A DNA stretch of 64,000 bases. It comes from Amorphoplanes digitatis. Its GTDB lineage: Bacteria > Actinomycetota > Actinomycetes > Mycobacteriales > Micromonosporaceae. Under the pieces are notes generated by a model. It saw nothing but the letters and a program-made list of their open reading frames with translations. It had not been told where the DNA came from and searched no databases. Of the stretch, positions 24,067-33,678 are shown piece after piece. The position numbers were made by a program, and so were the translations under genes. The stretch spans positions 2,784,501 to 2,848,500 of the forward strand of contig NZ_JACHNH010000001.1 in the NCBI RefSeq assembly GCF_014205335.1. Reading direction: 5' to 3'. Every line of letters starts with the position of its first letter. Position 1 is the first letter of the stretch.

Positions 24067-24335
24067 CAAGGAAGACGACCAAGATCGCGTATCGGCCGGT
24101 CGGGTGGCTCGCCGGCGCCGCCGCGGGTGCGCTGGCCGGCCTGCTGTTCAAGCAGACGTGGAAGCTGGCTGGCAACGACGACGACGCGCCGAACGCCACC
24201 GACGAGGATCGTGGCTGGGGCGAGATCCTCGTCGCGGCCGCGCTACAGGGCGCGATCTTCGCGGCGGTCAAGGCCACCGTCGAGCGGGCCGGCGCCGCCG
24301 GCGTCCGCAGAGCGACGGGCGAATGGCCCGCCTGA
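24063..24335 (+). CDS. DUF4235-type small membrane protein
   Basis: A 90-residue protein with YRPVGWLAGAAAGALAGLLFKQTWKL near the N-terminus and a second amphipathic or membrane segment (ILVAAALQGAIFAAVKATVERAG), the pattern of actinobacterial DUF4235 proteins. It is likely membrane-anchored; function is unknown. It overlaps the upstream small gene by 4 nt and is followed 29 nt later by the YtxH-like gene. Confidence 0.75.
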   Translation: MTRKTTKIAYRPVGWLAGAAAGALAGLLFKQTWKLAGNDDDAPNATDEDRGWGEILVAAALQGAIFAAVKATVERAGAAGVRRATGEWPA

Positions 24336-24364
24336 GCACCCCCGCACGCATAGAGGGAGAACGC

Positions 24365-24616
24365 ATGAGGATCGTGAAGCTCGCCGCCGGATTCGCCGTC
24401 GGCTACGTGCTCGGCACCCGGGCCGGGCGGGAGAGGTTCGAGCAGATCGCCGGGACCGCACGCAGGGCGACCAGCCACCCCACCGTCCAGCAGGCGCAGC
24501 GCAAGGCGAAGGCCGCGCTCTCCGACGCAGGTGAGGCAGCCGCAGGTAGTGTGCCGCCCCGCCACGCGGCCGCACCGGCTACGGCGACCCCGCGGGAAGC
24601 CGGCGGGCTCGGCTGA
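24365..24616 (+). CDS. YtxH-like small envelope protein
   Basis: The 83-residue protein begins MRIVKLAAGFAVGYVLGTRAG, a short glycine-rich membrane segment followed by RERFEQIAGTARR and a helical tail, as in actinobacterial YtxH-like proteins. GAGGGAGA lies before ATG 24365. The last 38 nt overlap, in the opposite direction, the end of the alpha-galactosidase gene, so there is no room for a terminator between them. Function is unknown, probably envelope stress. Confidence 0.75.
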   Translation: MRIVKLAAGFAVGYVLGTRAGRERFEQIAGTARRATSHPTVQQAQRKAKAALSDAGEAAAGSVPPRHAAAPATATPREAGGLG

Positions 24617-26756
24617 CGAGCCGGCCGGCGTGGACCAGGACCAGGCGCTCGGGGAACAGCGCGGGCGCCTGTATCCCGGCGACGGCGAGCGTCCGGCCGC
24701 TCAGCTCGACGCCGCCGGCCCACCAGCCCGGCGGCTCGTTGACGGGTCCCTGCGGCCGGTCGCCGGGCGGCAGCGGCGCGACGCGGTACGCCGATTCGGG
24801 TTCCAGGCCGGGCAGGCGCACGCGCCCGGGCGGTGAGCACACCGCGGTCGCCGTGGCGACAAGTGCGTACACCGCCTCCGCGCGGTCCTCGGCCACCACC
24901 CCGTGCACCAGCAGCGACTCGCCGGGGTGGTCCGAGCGCACGACGGTGCCGCTGTGCAGCAGGCCGCGCAGTCGCTTGTAGAGCCGGACCCAGGCGGCGA
25001 GCCGGTCGCGGTCGGCGTCGCCGGCCCGGGTGAGGTCCCATTCGATGCCGAAGTGGCCGAACAACGCCGTCCCGGCCCGGAAGTCGAGCGTGTGCACCCG
25101 CCCGGTGGTGTGCGAGACCGTGGGACCCACGTGCGCGCCGATCAGCTCCGGCGGCAGCAGCGTCGCGGTCCACCGCTGGATCAGCTGTCGTTCCAGCGCG
25201 TCGTTGCAGTCGCTGGACCAGACGCGGTCGGTGCGCTCCAGTATCCCCAGGTCCACCCGGGCGCCGCCGGAGGCACAGGACTCGATCTCCACGCCCGGGT
25301 GCCGGGCGCGCAGCTCGTCGAGGAGCCGGTACAGCCGCAGCGTCTGCACGTGCACCCCGGCCTGCCCGCTGGGCGCGTGGCCGGCCTCGATCAGGTCCCG
25401 GTTGTGGTCCCACTTGAGGTATCCGATCTCGTACTCCGACAGCAGCGCGTCCAGGCGCTCGGCGAGGTAGGCGTACGCGCCGGGGTGGCCGAGGTCGAGA
25501 ACCTGCTGGCCGCGGGCCTCCGGGGGCAGCCGCCCGCCCGTCGCCATGATCCATTCCGGGTGTGCCCGGGCGAGGTCGGAGTCCGGGTTGACCATCTCCG
25601 GCTCGACCCAGAGGCCGAACTCCATGCCGAGCCCGCGGACGTGGTCGACGAGCGGGTGCAGGCCCTTGGGCCAGACCGCCTCGTCGACGTACCAGTCGCC
25701 GAGCCCGGCGCGGTCGTCGCGGCGATGCCGGAACCAGCCGTCGTCGAGCACGAACCGCTCGGCGCCGACCGCCGCGGCGGCGTCCGCCAGGTTGGTGAGC
25801 CGGGTCAGGTCGTGGTCGAAGTAGACCGCCTCCCAGGTGTTGACGATCACCGGGCGCGGGGATCGCGGATGCCGTGGCCGGCTGCGCAGGTAGCGGTGGA
25901 ACCGGGCGGAGAACTCGTCGAGTCCGTTGCCGTACGAGCCGTAGAGCCAGGGACCCGCGTACGACTCGCCGGGCGCCAGCCGCACCTCGCCGGCGAGCAG
26001 CAGTTCGCCGCCGCCGAGCAGCGCGAACCCGGTCGGGGTCCGCTCGGCGAGCGTGCGATGGTTTCCGCTCCACGCCACGTGTACGCCCCACACCTCGCCG
26101 CCGGAGAAGCCGAAGCCGGCCGTTCCCGCCGCGAGCACGATCGACGCGTCGGCGCCGGTGCGGCCGCGCCGGTTCTCCCGCAGCCGGGTGCCGACGGTGA
26201 ACGGCTGCCGCTGCGGGATGCGTTCCCGCAGGTGCCGCCCGGTGAAGTCCAGGACCTCCGTCGCCTGGTTCGGCACCGGAAGGGTGGGCAGCACGCCGTC
26301 GAGCAGGAACGTCGTGTCCCGGTCCTCGTTGGTGACCGTGACGCGCTGCCGTACCAGCCCGGAGCCGGTCATCTCGATCTCCAGCAGCAGCGACAGCCGC
26401 GCCGCGGCGTCGCGCGCGACGACCGCGAGCCGCCGCCCGCCCGGCGCCGGCGCGGGCTCCTCCGCCCGGCGTTCGACGGCGAAGGCGGTGGAGAACGCGG
26501 CGCCGTCGCGGTGCCCGGTCAGCCCGGGCGTGCCGACCCAGCCCGCCGACTGCTCCGGCAGCACGCTCACCGGCCGGGGCGCGTCGACGTTGTCGGAGAC
26601 CCGCTGGGGTGTCGCGGCGAGGGCCAGGGCGGCGAGCTCCCCGGGCGGGCGTTCGGTGAGATCGGCGCCCCAGTGCAGTACCCGGGGCAGGAGCGGACCG
26701 GCGCAGTCCAGCACCAGGCTCACCCCGTCGGCACGCCAGTGCAGCGGTGCGGTCAC
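24579..26756 (-). CDS. GH36 alpha-galactosidase
   Basis: The 725-residue protein is a family GH36 alpha-galactosidase: N-terminal beta-sandwich, central barrel, C-terminal beta domain. The catalytic nucleophile is Asp450 in YLKWDHNRDL and the acid/base is Asp516 in SSDCND. FVLDDGWF and GLWVEPEMV are also typical. No signal peptide is visible, so it acts in the cytoplasm on imported sugars. GTG 26756 overlaps the stop of the binding-protein gene, placing it last in a four-gene ABC transporter operon. Likely substrates are melibiose or raffinose-type galactosides. Confidence 0.93.
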   Translation of the reverse strand: MTAPLHWRADGVSLVLDCAGPLLPRVLHWGADLTERPPGELAALALAATPQRVSDNVDAPRPVSVLPEQSAGWVGTPGLTGHRDGAAFSTAFAVERRAEEPAPAPGGRRLAVVARDAAARLSLLLEIEMTGSGLVRQRVTVTNEDRDTTFLLDGVLPTLPVPNQATEVLDFTGRHLRERIPQRQPFTVGTRLRENRRGRTGADASIVLAAGTAGFGFSGGEVWGVHVAWSGNHRTLAERTPTGFALLGGGELLLAGEVRLAPGESYAGPWLYGSYGNGLDEFSARFHRYLRSRPRHPRSPRPVIVNTWEAVYFDHDLTRLTNLADAAAAVGAERFVLDDGWFRHRRDDRAGLGDWYVDEAVWPKGLHPLVDHVRGLGMEFGLWVEPEMVNPDSDLARAHPEWIMATGGRLPPEARGQQVLDLGHPGAYAYLAERLDALLSEYEIGYLKWDHNRDLIEAGHAPSGQAGVHVQTLRLYRLLDELRARHPGVEIESCASGGARVDLGILERTDRVWSSDCNDALERQLIQRWTATLLPPELIGAHVGPTVSHTTGRVHTLDFRAGTALFGHFGIEWDLTRAGDADRDRLAAWVRLYKRLRGLLHSGTVVRSDHPGESLLVHGVVAEDRAEAVYALVATATAVCSPPGRVRLPGLEPESAYRVAPLPPGDRPQGPVNEPPGWWAGGVELSGRTLAVAGIQAPALFPERLVLVHAGRLVSRARRLPAGSP

Positions 26757-28123
26757 TGCGCGACCTTGAACAGGTCGTTGAGCTGGTCGTTGAGCCGGGT
26801 GAGCGAGCTGACGGGTTCGCTGCCGATGTAGACGGCGTCGAGCCGGGGCGCCATCAGCGCCGTGATGTCGGCGGCGTTCGTGGTCACCGGGAACAGGAAG
26901 GTGGTCTTGTCGGTGACCTGGTCGGTGAAGGGCGTGACGTCGAGGCCGCGCTCCTTCTTGTTGAAGGCGATGGCCAGCTCGGTCGCCTCCGGCCGCGCGG
27001 GGAAGACCACTCCGGACTCGCCGATGATCTTCTGGCACTCCGCGCCGGACATGAACTTCACCCACTTGGCGGCGTTCTCCGGCTGCTTGGAGAGGGTGGT
27101 GACGGAGTCGGCGAGGCCGTTGAACATGGACGCCCGCGCCCCGCTGGGGCCGATCGGCGTCGGGGCGATGCCGATGTCCAGCTTCTTGCCGGCGGCGTCG
27201 GTGAGCTTGCTGAACGTGGAGATCATCCACGATCCGCTGATGCCCATGGCGGCGATGCCGGACTGGATCTGCTTGTCGGTGCCGATGGCGTTGCTGCCGC
27301 CGATCTCGGCGTACGTGGGCATGTAGCCCTTGCGGGCGAGCCCGAAGTACCAGGTGAGGGTGTCCTGGAAGGCGGGCTGGTCGAGGTTGAAGCGGGTGCC
27401 CCAGGGATTCTTGTCGGTGACCTTCCAGCCGGCGCTGCCGGTGAACGCCGACCACTGGGTCTGTCCCCAGCCGCCACCGCCGGCGCCCTCGGAGGCCAGG
27501 CCGTGGATCCGGACGTGGTCCTTGTCGAACCCGGGTTCGTCGCCGCGCACGCCGTTGGCGTCGATGGTCAGGTGCGCGACGAGCCGCTCGAACGTGCCGC
27601 CGTCCCGCGGATTCCAGGTCAGGTTCCCCAGCTCGGCGGGGTCGGTGCCGGCGTCGCGCAGCGCCGCCCGGTCGTAGAAGACGGCGACGGTGTCCCAGTC
27701 CTTCGGGCTGCCGTAGCGCTTGCCGTCCTGGCCCTTCCAGAGCTGTGCCAGCCCCTGCTGGTAGTCGTTGTCGTCGATGTCGCTGGTGGGCGCCAGGCCG
27801 TCCAGCGGGCGCAGCACCTCGAGGTCGACGTACTGCGCGAACTTGGCCAGGTGGTCGGTGAAGACGTCCGGCGCGGTGTCGGCGATGAACCCGGCGGTCA
27901 GCTTGGTCCAGTAGGTGTCCCAGCCGTACTGGGAGATGTTGATCCGCAGGCCGGGGTTCTGCCGCTGGAACGCGTCGGCGCACTTCTGGTAGCCCGGTTG
28001 CTGCCCGGAGTCCCAGAGCCAGTACTCGATGACGCCGGCGGTGCCGCCCGCCCCGGCGCCGCCGCAGGCGGTCAGCAGGCCGAGCGTGAGTGCCGCGGCG
28101 CCGGTCCTCAGGTGCCTGAACAT
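26753..28123 (-). CDS. ABC transporter sugar-binding lipoprotein
   Basis: A 456-residue family 1 extracellular solute-binding protein. The signal peptide ends in the lipobox LLTAC with Cys20 as lipidation site. The mature part has the usual fold signals (YWLWDSGQQPGYQKCADAFQ, AAMGISGSWMISTF). It delivers an oligosaccharide to the two permeases encoded upstream. No ATPase gene is present; such actinobacterial systems normally share a distant MsiK-type ATPase. The neighbouring GH36 gene suggests an alpha-galactoside. Confidence 0.93.
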   Translation of the reverse strand: MFRHLRTGAAALTLGLLTACGGAGAGGTAGVIEYWLWDSGQQPGYQKCADAFQRQNPGLRINISQYGWDTYWTKLTAGFIADTAPDVFTDHLAKFAQYVDLEVLRPLDGLAPTSDIDDNDYQQGLAQLWKGQDGKRYGSPKDWDTVAVFYDRAALRDAGTDPAELGNLTWNPRDGGTFERLVAHLTIDANGVRGDEPGFDKDHVRIHGLASEGAGGGGWGQTQWSAFTGSAGWKVTDKNPWGTRFNLDQPAFQDTLTWYFGLARKGYMPTYAEIGGSNAIGTDKQIQSGIAAMGISGSWMISTFSKLTDAAGKKLDIGIAPTPIGPSGARASMFNGLADSVTTLSKQPENAAKWVKFMSGAECQKIIGESGVVFPARPEATELAIAFNKKERGLDVTPFTDQVTDKTTFLFPVTTNAADITALMAPRLDAVYIGSEPVSSLTRLNDQLNDLFKVAQ

Positions 28124-28133
28124 GCGGCTCTCC

Positions 28134-29087
28134 TCACTTGATCCCGCTGAAGCCGATGGAGTTGACGATGCGTTTCGCGAAGACCATGAACAGCAGCAGC
28201 ATCGGCAGGGCCGCGATGAGGGTGGCCGCCATGAGCCCGGACCAGTCCGGACCGGTCTGCGGTGTCTGCGACTTGAACACCCCGAGGGCGACGGTGAGCA
28301 CCCGCGACCGGTCGGTGTAGCTGACCATCAGGGCCCAGAAGTACTCGTTCCAGACGGAGATGTAGGTGAGGATCGCCAGCGTGGCGATCGGCGCCGAGGA
28401 CATCGGCAGGATGAGCCGGAAGAACACCCGGACCTTCGAGGCGCCGTCGATCAGCGCCGCCTCCTCCACCTCCCGGGAGATGCCCAGGAAGAACTGGCGG
28501 AGGAAGAACACCGCGAACGGTGTCATGAGCATGCTGGGCAGGGCGATGCCCAGCAGCGTGTCCACCAGGCCGAGCTGCTTGATGAGCACGAAGTTGGGCA
28601 GCAGCGTGAAGATCGCCGGGATCATCAGGCCGCCGAGGAAGAACGCGAACCACTTCTCCCGGTGCCGCCACTGTAGGCGGGCGAAGGCGTACGCGGCCAT
28701 CGCCGAGAAGAACACCTGCCCGGCGGTGACCAGCGTGGACACGACCACCGAGTTGAACAGGTAGCGCCAGAAGTTGATCGGCTGCCCGGCGCCGCCGGCG
28801 TCGATCGCCTCCTGGCCGGTCTGCATGCCGAGGACCCGCTCGAAGCCGCCCAGCGACGGTTGCACCGGCAGCAGGTTGTCGCTGCCTGCATAGAGGGCGT
28901 TGTTGCTGGACAGGGCGGTGCGCAGCATCCAGTAGAAGGGGAAGAGGCTGGCCAGGATGATCAGGATCATGAAGGCCCAGGCGAGCGCCCGGCCGAGGCC
29001 GAACCTGCGCGGTTCCGGCGGTTCGACGGTGCGTGCCTGGTCCGCCGGGCCGACCGTGGTGGCCGGGGGAGCGGTGTCGATGGCCAT
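28134..29087 (-). CDS. ABC sugar transporter permease (MalG/LacG type)
   Basis: A 317-residue inner-membrane permease with six predicted helices and the cytoplasmic coupling motif EEAALIDGASKVRVFFRLILP (the EAA loop). Its C-terminus GFSGIK and position after the other permease fit the MalG-like subunit. It lies 10 nt from the binding-protein gene and 9 nt from the first permease, in one operon. Confidence 0.93.
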   Translation of the reverse strand: MAIDTAPPATTVGPADQARTVEPPEPRRFGLGRALAWAFMILIILASLFPFYWMLRTALSSNNALYAGSDNLLPVQPSLGGFERVLGMQTGQEAIDAGGAGQPINFWRYLFNSVVVSTLVTAGQVFFSAMAAYAFARLQWRHREKWFAFFLGGLMIPAIFTLLPNFVLIKQLGLVDTLLGIALPSMLMTPFAVFFLRQFFLGISREVEEAALIDGASKVRVFFRLILPMSSAPIATLAILTYISVWNEYFWALMVSYTDRSRVLTVALGVFKSQTPQTGPDWSGLMAATLIAALPMLLLFMVFAKRIVNSIGFSGIK

Positions 29088-29096
29088 GGTTCCTCC

Positions 29097-30005
29097 TCAG
29101 CTGAGGTCGGACGTGTCGGCCCGGGTGACCCGGTACTGGATGAACGTGATGATCACGAGCACGAGCAGCAGCGCCACCGACATCGCCGAGGCGTAGCCGA
29201 ACTGGAAGCGGCCGAACGCGACGTCGTAGATGTAGTACTGGAGCACCCGGGACGAGTCGACCGGCCCGCCGCGGGTGGTGATGGCGACGGTGTCGAAGAC
29301 CTGGAACGAGCCGACCACGGTGATGATCAGAACCAGCGCCAGGACGGGGCGCAGCAGCGGCACGGTGATGCTGCGGAACATCCGGACCTCGCCCGCGCCG
29401 TCCATCCGGCCGGCCTCGTACATGGTCTCGGGGATGGTCTGCAGCCCGGCGAAGATGAGCAGGGCGGTGTAGCCGACGTGCCGCCAGACGTTGATGACCG
29501 CGATGGTGGGGATGACCCAGGCCTCCGAGGACAGGAACGGGACGCGGTCGAGCCCGATGGCCGCGATGAGCGTGTTCCCGATGCCGAGCTGGTAGTCGAG
29601 GATCCAGAGGAAGACCATCGCGGCGACCACGTTCGACACCAGGTACGGCGTCAGCACGATGCCGCGCAGCCAGGTCCGGCGGGTCAGCCGCTGCATCATC
29701 ACCGCGATGACCAGCGCGACGGCGGTCTGTAGCGCGATGTTGACGATGACGTAGTAGACGGTCACCCGCATGGAGTTCCAGAACACCGGGTCCTGGACCA
29801 TGCGGACGTAGTTGTCCAGGCCGTTGAACTCCGGCGGGGTCAGCAGGTTGAACCTGGTGAAGCTGAGATAGATCCCGCGCAGGGTCGGCCACACCATGAA
29901 GACGAGGAAGCCGATCAGCGCGGGAAGGATGAAGAGCAGGGCCAGGCGCGTGTCGTCGCGCCTGCGGGGGCTGGATCTCGCCGGCCGGGTGGTGGTGGTC
30001 GTCAT
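29097..30005 (-). CDS. ABC sugar transporter permease (MalF/LacF type)
   Basis: A 302-residue permease, first gene of the operon. It has six predicted membrane segments and an EAA-type loop (YEAGRMDGAGEVRMFRSITVPLLRP). N-terminal LALLFILPALIGFLVFMVWP is typical of MalF-type subunits in actinobacteria. The promoter region upstream is shared with the divergent ROK regulator. Confidence 0.93.
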   Translation of the reverse strand: MTTTTTRPARSSPRRRDDTRLALLFILPALIGFLVFMVWPTLRGIYLSFTRFNLLTPPEFNGLDNYVRMVQDPVFWNSMRVTVYYVIVNIALQTAVALVIAVMMQRLTRRTWLRGIVLTPYLVSNVVAAMVFLWILDYQLGIGNTLIAAIGLDRVPFLSSEAWVIPTIAVINVWRHVGYTALLIFAGLQTIPETMYEAGRMDGAGEVRMFRSITVPLLRPVLALVLIITVVGSFQVFDTVAITTRGGPVDSSRVLQYYIYDVAFGRFQFGYASAMSVALLLVLVIITFIQYRVTRADTSDLS

Positions 30006-30063
30006 CGTGTCTCCTTCGCCGCATCGGCGTCGGAAACCACCCGGTGCAGATGCGCTGCCGAGC

Positions 30064-30086
30064 TATTTACAACCAGATTGAAAATA
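30064..30086. promoter_or_regulatory. Probable ROK repressor operator
   Basis: TATTTACAA (30064-30072) and TTGAAAATA (30078-30086) form an inverted repeat with one mismatch and a 5-bp spacer, A/T-rich in a G/C-rich genome. It lies between the divergent permease operon and the ROK gene, where a sugar-responsive repressor would bind. Confidence 0.65.
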
Positions 30087-30132
30087 ACTCCACGTCGATG
30101 GGTGTGACAAGGGCCACCCGTAAACTGGCGGC

Positions 30133-31317
30133 GTGGTGATCGGTGAGAGGCCGGAACGGTCCCCGGCGGACAGTGCACTGTCGGCGGGAGAGCTCGCCGT
30201 GGCCCGCCACCTGCTCACGCACGGCCCGGCGACAAGGGGCGACCTGGGCGAGCGCCTCAACCTCTCGTACGCGTCGACATCGCGCGCCGCCCGCGCCCTG
30301 ATCCAAGGGGGCATCGCCTCCGAGACCCTCGTGCCCGAGGCGGTCGTCGGCCGGCCGCGGCAGGTCCTGACCGCGGTGCCCGGCGCCCGCCACGTCGTCG
30401 GCTGCAAGGTCACGGCCGACACCGCGTACGGCGTGGTGTGCGACATGTTCGGCAACGTGAAGCACTCCGGACGCGCGGCGCTGCCCGTACCCGGTGCGGA
30501 CGGCGCGGTGTCCGTCGCGGGGACCGTGAAGGTGATCGCGCAGCTGGCCGGCCGGCTGGCCCGGCGGGTTCCCTCGGTGGACGGCCTCGGTGTCTCGCTC
30601 GGCGGCGTCGTCGCGGATCGTTCGGTGGTGCGCGAGGGCACGTTCCTGGGCTGGCGCGACGTCGACCTCGCCGGACCGCTGCGGCAACGCACCGGCCTGC
30701 CCGTCACGATCGCCAACGACGTCGCCGCCCTGGCCCGCGAACAGTTGTGGTTCGGTGCCGGCCGGACCCACTCCACCTTCGGCGTGATCACCGTCGGCGC
30801 GGGCCTCGGCTTCGGCGTGGTGCGCGAGGGCGTCGCCGTCGAGGAGCTCATCGACAACGGCCACCTGCTCGCCCACGCGCCCGTCGACACCCGGGGACCC
30901 GAGTGCACGCTCGGCCACCGGGGCTGTGCCGCGGCCTTCCTCAACCGCGAGGACATCGAGCGGCACGCCTCGGCCGCCGCGGGCCGCCCCGTCACCTTCG
31001 GCGACCTGATCCGGGCCCGGGCCGCCGGTGACCGCGCGGCCGACCGGCTGCTGGACGGCGCCGCGCACGCGCTCGGGCACCTCATCGCCACGTTCGCCGG
31101 TGCGCTCCAGACGACCTGCGTCGTCCTCGCCGGCGAGGACGTCGCCGACCTCGCCGGCACGCCGGCCATGAACGAGGTGCTCGCCGACCGGCTACGGCCG
31201 GGCCCGCACGAGAGTCAGCGGTGCACCCTCGACATCATCACCACCCCGCTCACCTTCAACGACTGGGCACGCGGCGCCGCGGTGGCGGGCATCCAGAACA
31301 TCCTCGGCGCCTCCTGA
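30133..31317 (+). CDS. ROK-family transcriptional repressor
   Basis: A 394-residue protein with an N-terminal winged helix (ATRGDLGERLNLSYASTSRAARALI) and a C-terminal ROK (NagC/XylR) domain: glycine-rich GLGVSLGGVV, sugar-site NDVAALAREQLWFG and the zinc-type segment GPECTLGHRGCAAAF. It probably represses the divergent alpha-galactoside transporter operon and releases DNA on binding the sugar. GTG 30133 is followed by a second GTG codon; either could be used. Confidence 0.9.
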   Translation: MVIGERPERSPADSALSAGELAVARHLLTHGPATRGDLGERLNLSYASTSRAARALIQGGIASETLVPEAVVGRPRQVLTAVPGARHVVGCKVTADTAYGVVCDMFGNVKHSGRAALPVPGADGAVSVAGTVKVIAQLAGRLARRVPSVDGLGVSLGGVVADRSVVREGTFLGWRDVDLAGPLRQRTGLPVTIANDVAALAREQLWFGAGRTHSTFGVITVGAGLGFGVVREGVAVEELIDNGHLLAHAPVDTRGPECTLGHRGCAAAFLNREDIERHASAAAGRPVTFGDLIRARAAGDRAADRLLDGAAHALGHLIATFAGALQTTCVVLAGEDVADLAGTPAMNEVLADRLRPGPHESQRCTLDIITTPLTFNDWARGAAVAGIQNILGAS

Positions 31318-31324
31318 GGCGCGC

Positions 31325-31367
31325 ACGGCGCGGGCGGCGAGCCGGTATCGCCCGCCGCCCGCGCCGT
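31325..31367. terminator. Bidirectional hairpin terminator
   Basis: Perfect 15-bp arms at 31325-31339 and 31353-31367 (ACGGCGCGGGCGGCG and its complement) with a 13-nt loop, in the gap between the convergent ROK and GH81 genes. Confidence 0.8.
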
Positions 31368-31374
31368 CACCGCG

Positions 31375-33678
31375 TCATGGTTGCCGGACGATGCTCTGTC
31401 CCGGATCGACGACCACGACCGCGACGACGTCGCCGTTCCTGCGGAAAGTCACCGTCCGGGGTGCCGCGGTCGGGTTGACGGCCAGCAGGTGCGGCTCGTC
31501 GGCGTTGCCGAACGCGAGGCCGTACGGGCCGTCCGCGACCACGGCGGGCTGCGGCGGACCGTACGTGGCCAGCAGCTCCACCCAGTAGCGCACCATCGCG
31601 CGGCTCGTGCTCTCCTCCCGGGACAGTTCCGGGGTGAGCAGGCGCCGGGCCGCCCCGGGGTCCGCGACGGCCAGGTCGGCCGCGAACAGGTCGCCCCACA
31701 CCCGGGGAGCGCCGCCGATGTCCCGGGCCAGCTCGGCCGAGCGGGCCGCCGCCTTCTCCGGGTCGCCGCGGTACAGCGAGCCGAACGTCAGCGGCAGCAG
31801 CTGGATGCCCGTGATCGACTCCGGCTTGGGATCGAACCAGGTGGCGTAGTCGATCTTCGCGTCCCAGACGATCCCGGCGACGGTGTGCGCGTAACCGGCC
31901 GGGCGCCGCCCCTGCTCACCCAGCCAGTACCGGCGGGCGGTCGCCGCCTCCAGCGCGTAATGGGTGATCCCGTACGTGGTCAGCCGCGCGTTGCGCGAGA
32001 CGATGCCCCAGCGGGTCACCGCCTCCCACGCGGCCACCGCCTCGCTCGACGACTCCTGGTTGTTGCCGTCGGCGAACGGGGCGAACCCGGACGCCGCCGA
32101 GTGCCCGAGGTAGGCGTTGAACGCGCGGAACGCCGGGAAGCCGGGCGCGCCGTCGCCGGACAGCGTGCCGCTGTAGTCGCGCGCCACCAGGTCGACGGCG
32201 CCGCCGTAGTCGCGCAGGAACGCCGGGTCGGACTCGGCGAGCACCGCCGCGGCGCGGACCAGGTATCCGTACTGGAAGTGGTGGTCGTTGTAGTCGCCGC
32301 TACCGAACTCGGCGGGCACGGCGGTGATACCGCCCCACACCTTCTCGTACGCCAGGTACCGGACGTCACCGGGGCCGCCGTAGGTCAGCCAGTCGACGAG
32401 TTCCGTGCGCAGCCGGCGCAGGGCCGCCTCCCGTTGCGGCAGCGCGCCGACGCCCTTGGCCACCTCGGCGATGGTCGCCAGGCGGCCCAGCTCCTTCAGG
32501 CCGAAGTAGCTGCCGCCGCTCGCCGCGGCGGGCTTGTCCGCCAGGTCCCGGTCCAGGTCGGCCAGGACGGCGGCGCGGGCGGCGCCGGAGAGCGGCACCG
32601 CCGGCGGCTCGGTGATCAGGCCCGGCATCGGTACCCGGATCCGGACGTTGGCGCCCCGGGCCACGGTGAGCGTGCCGAGGGAGTCGGCGTACCCGCCGGC
32701 CATCGGCTCCAGGCCGCCGCCGGGTACCAGCCCGGCCTGCTGGTGCGGCAAGAGCGCCCAGACCGCGGGCCGGCCGGACTGCCGCTCGGCGCGCAGGCTC
32801 TGCGTCACCGTGCCGGTGACGCCGTCGTGCGTCATGTGGGACGTTGTGCGGATCACCGGATCACCGGCGGCCCCGGTCAGCGCCGCCGTCCACTGTGCGT
32901 TGTCGGCACCGTCCGGCACCCGGGCGACCACGATCGCGCCCTTGCCGGACCGGTCAACGCTGAGCGTGTCGCCCTTCTGCTGCCAGCCGGCGCCGTCCTG
33001 TGCCAGCACGTCCCAGCGCTGCCCGGCGATGGTGAGCTGGGCCAGCGGGCCGGTGGCGCCGGTCCGGGTGATCGGCGCGCTCGCGGTCAGCGACGGGGTG
33101 GCGTCACCGAAGTCCAGGTACAGCAGCGGACTGCCCTGCACCATGGTGATCTCCATGGTGCCGCCGCCGCGGAGCTCGGCGCGCAGCACGACGTGGAAGG
33201 CGCCGTACCCGACGACCCGCACCGTGGAGATCGCGCCGCCGGCGCTCAGCGCCGGCTGGAACGGCGTGATCACCGCCTTGGGCGAGGCGACCGGCGCGGC
33301 CGCGCTGACCCCGAGCCCGGCGCCGGTGTTCTTGATCGCCAGCGGGCGGCCCCAGATCGGCTGTTCGAGGGGTCCGGTCAGTGCGGAGGTCCACCACTGG
33401 TTGGTCGGCAGCGCCTGCCCGGCCAGCGGCTCACCGGCCTGCACCGGGCCCTTCTGCGGGACCATGTCCGGCGGGGCGGTTTCGGCCAGGCCGGCCTTGC
33501 CGCCCGGTGCCGGGCGGCCCAGCCGGGTCGTGGCGGCGCCCTCGCTGAGCGCGCCGGTCGCGGCCGGCGCCGGCTCGTGCGCCGGCTCGCCGGACTCGCG
33601 CGACCAGCAGGCCGCGGCGAGCAACACCGTCGGGACGAGGCATGCGGCGGTCACGATCCGCCGGAGGTGGTAGGTCAT
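31375..33678 (-). CDS. GH81 endo-beta-1,3-glucanase lipoprotein
   Basis: The 767-residue exported protein has a lipobox (LLAAAC, Cys24). The body fits family GH81 endo-beta-1,3-glucanases: NQWWTSAL near the N-terminus, GDYNDHHFQYGYLVRAAAVLA, and DGNNQESSSEAVAAWEA with the conserved acidic pair. It is anchored to the outer face of the membrane. It is the last gene of an operon with a processive glycosyltransferase and an HlyD-like protein, overlapping the latter by 4 nt, so it probably trims or releases the polymer made by that synthase. This makes a beta-1,3-glucan product plausible. Confidence 0.85.
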   Translation of the reverse strand: MTYHLRRIVTAACLVPTVLLAAACWSRESGEPAHEPAPAATGALSEGAATTRLGRPAPGGKAGLAETAPPDMVPQKGPVQAGEPLAGQALPTNQWWTSALTGPLEQPIWGRPLAIKNTGAGLGVSAAAPVASPKAVITPFQPALSAGGAISTVRVVGYGAFHVVLRAELRGGGTMEITMVQGSPLLYLDFGDATPSLTASAPITRTGATGPLAQLTIAGQRWDVLAQDGAGWQQKGDTLSVDRSGKGAIVVARVPDGADNAQWTAALTGAAGDPVIRTTSHMTHDGVTGTVTQSLRAERQSGRPAVWALLPHQQAGLVPGGGLEPMAGGYADSLGTLTVARGANVRIRVPMPGLITEPPAVPLSGAARAAVLADLDRDLADKPAAASGGSYFGLKELGRLATIAEVAKGVGALPQREAALRRLRTELVDWLTYGGPGDVRYLAYEKVWGGITAVPAEFGSGDYNDHHFQYGYLVRAAAVLAESDPAFLRDYGGAVDLVARDYSGTLSGDGAPGFPAFRAFNAYLGHSAASGFAPFADGNNQESSSEAVAAWEAVTRWGIVSRNARLTTYGITHYALEAATARRYWLGEQGRRPAGYAHTVAGIVWDAKIDYATWFDPKPESITGIQLLPLTFGSLYRGDPEKAAARSAELARDIGGAPRVWGDLFAADLAVADPGAARRLLTPELSREESTSRAMVRYWVELLATYGPPQPAVVADGPYGLAFGNADEPHLLAVNPTAAPRTVTFRRNGDVVAVVVVDPGQSIVRQP

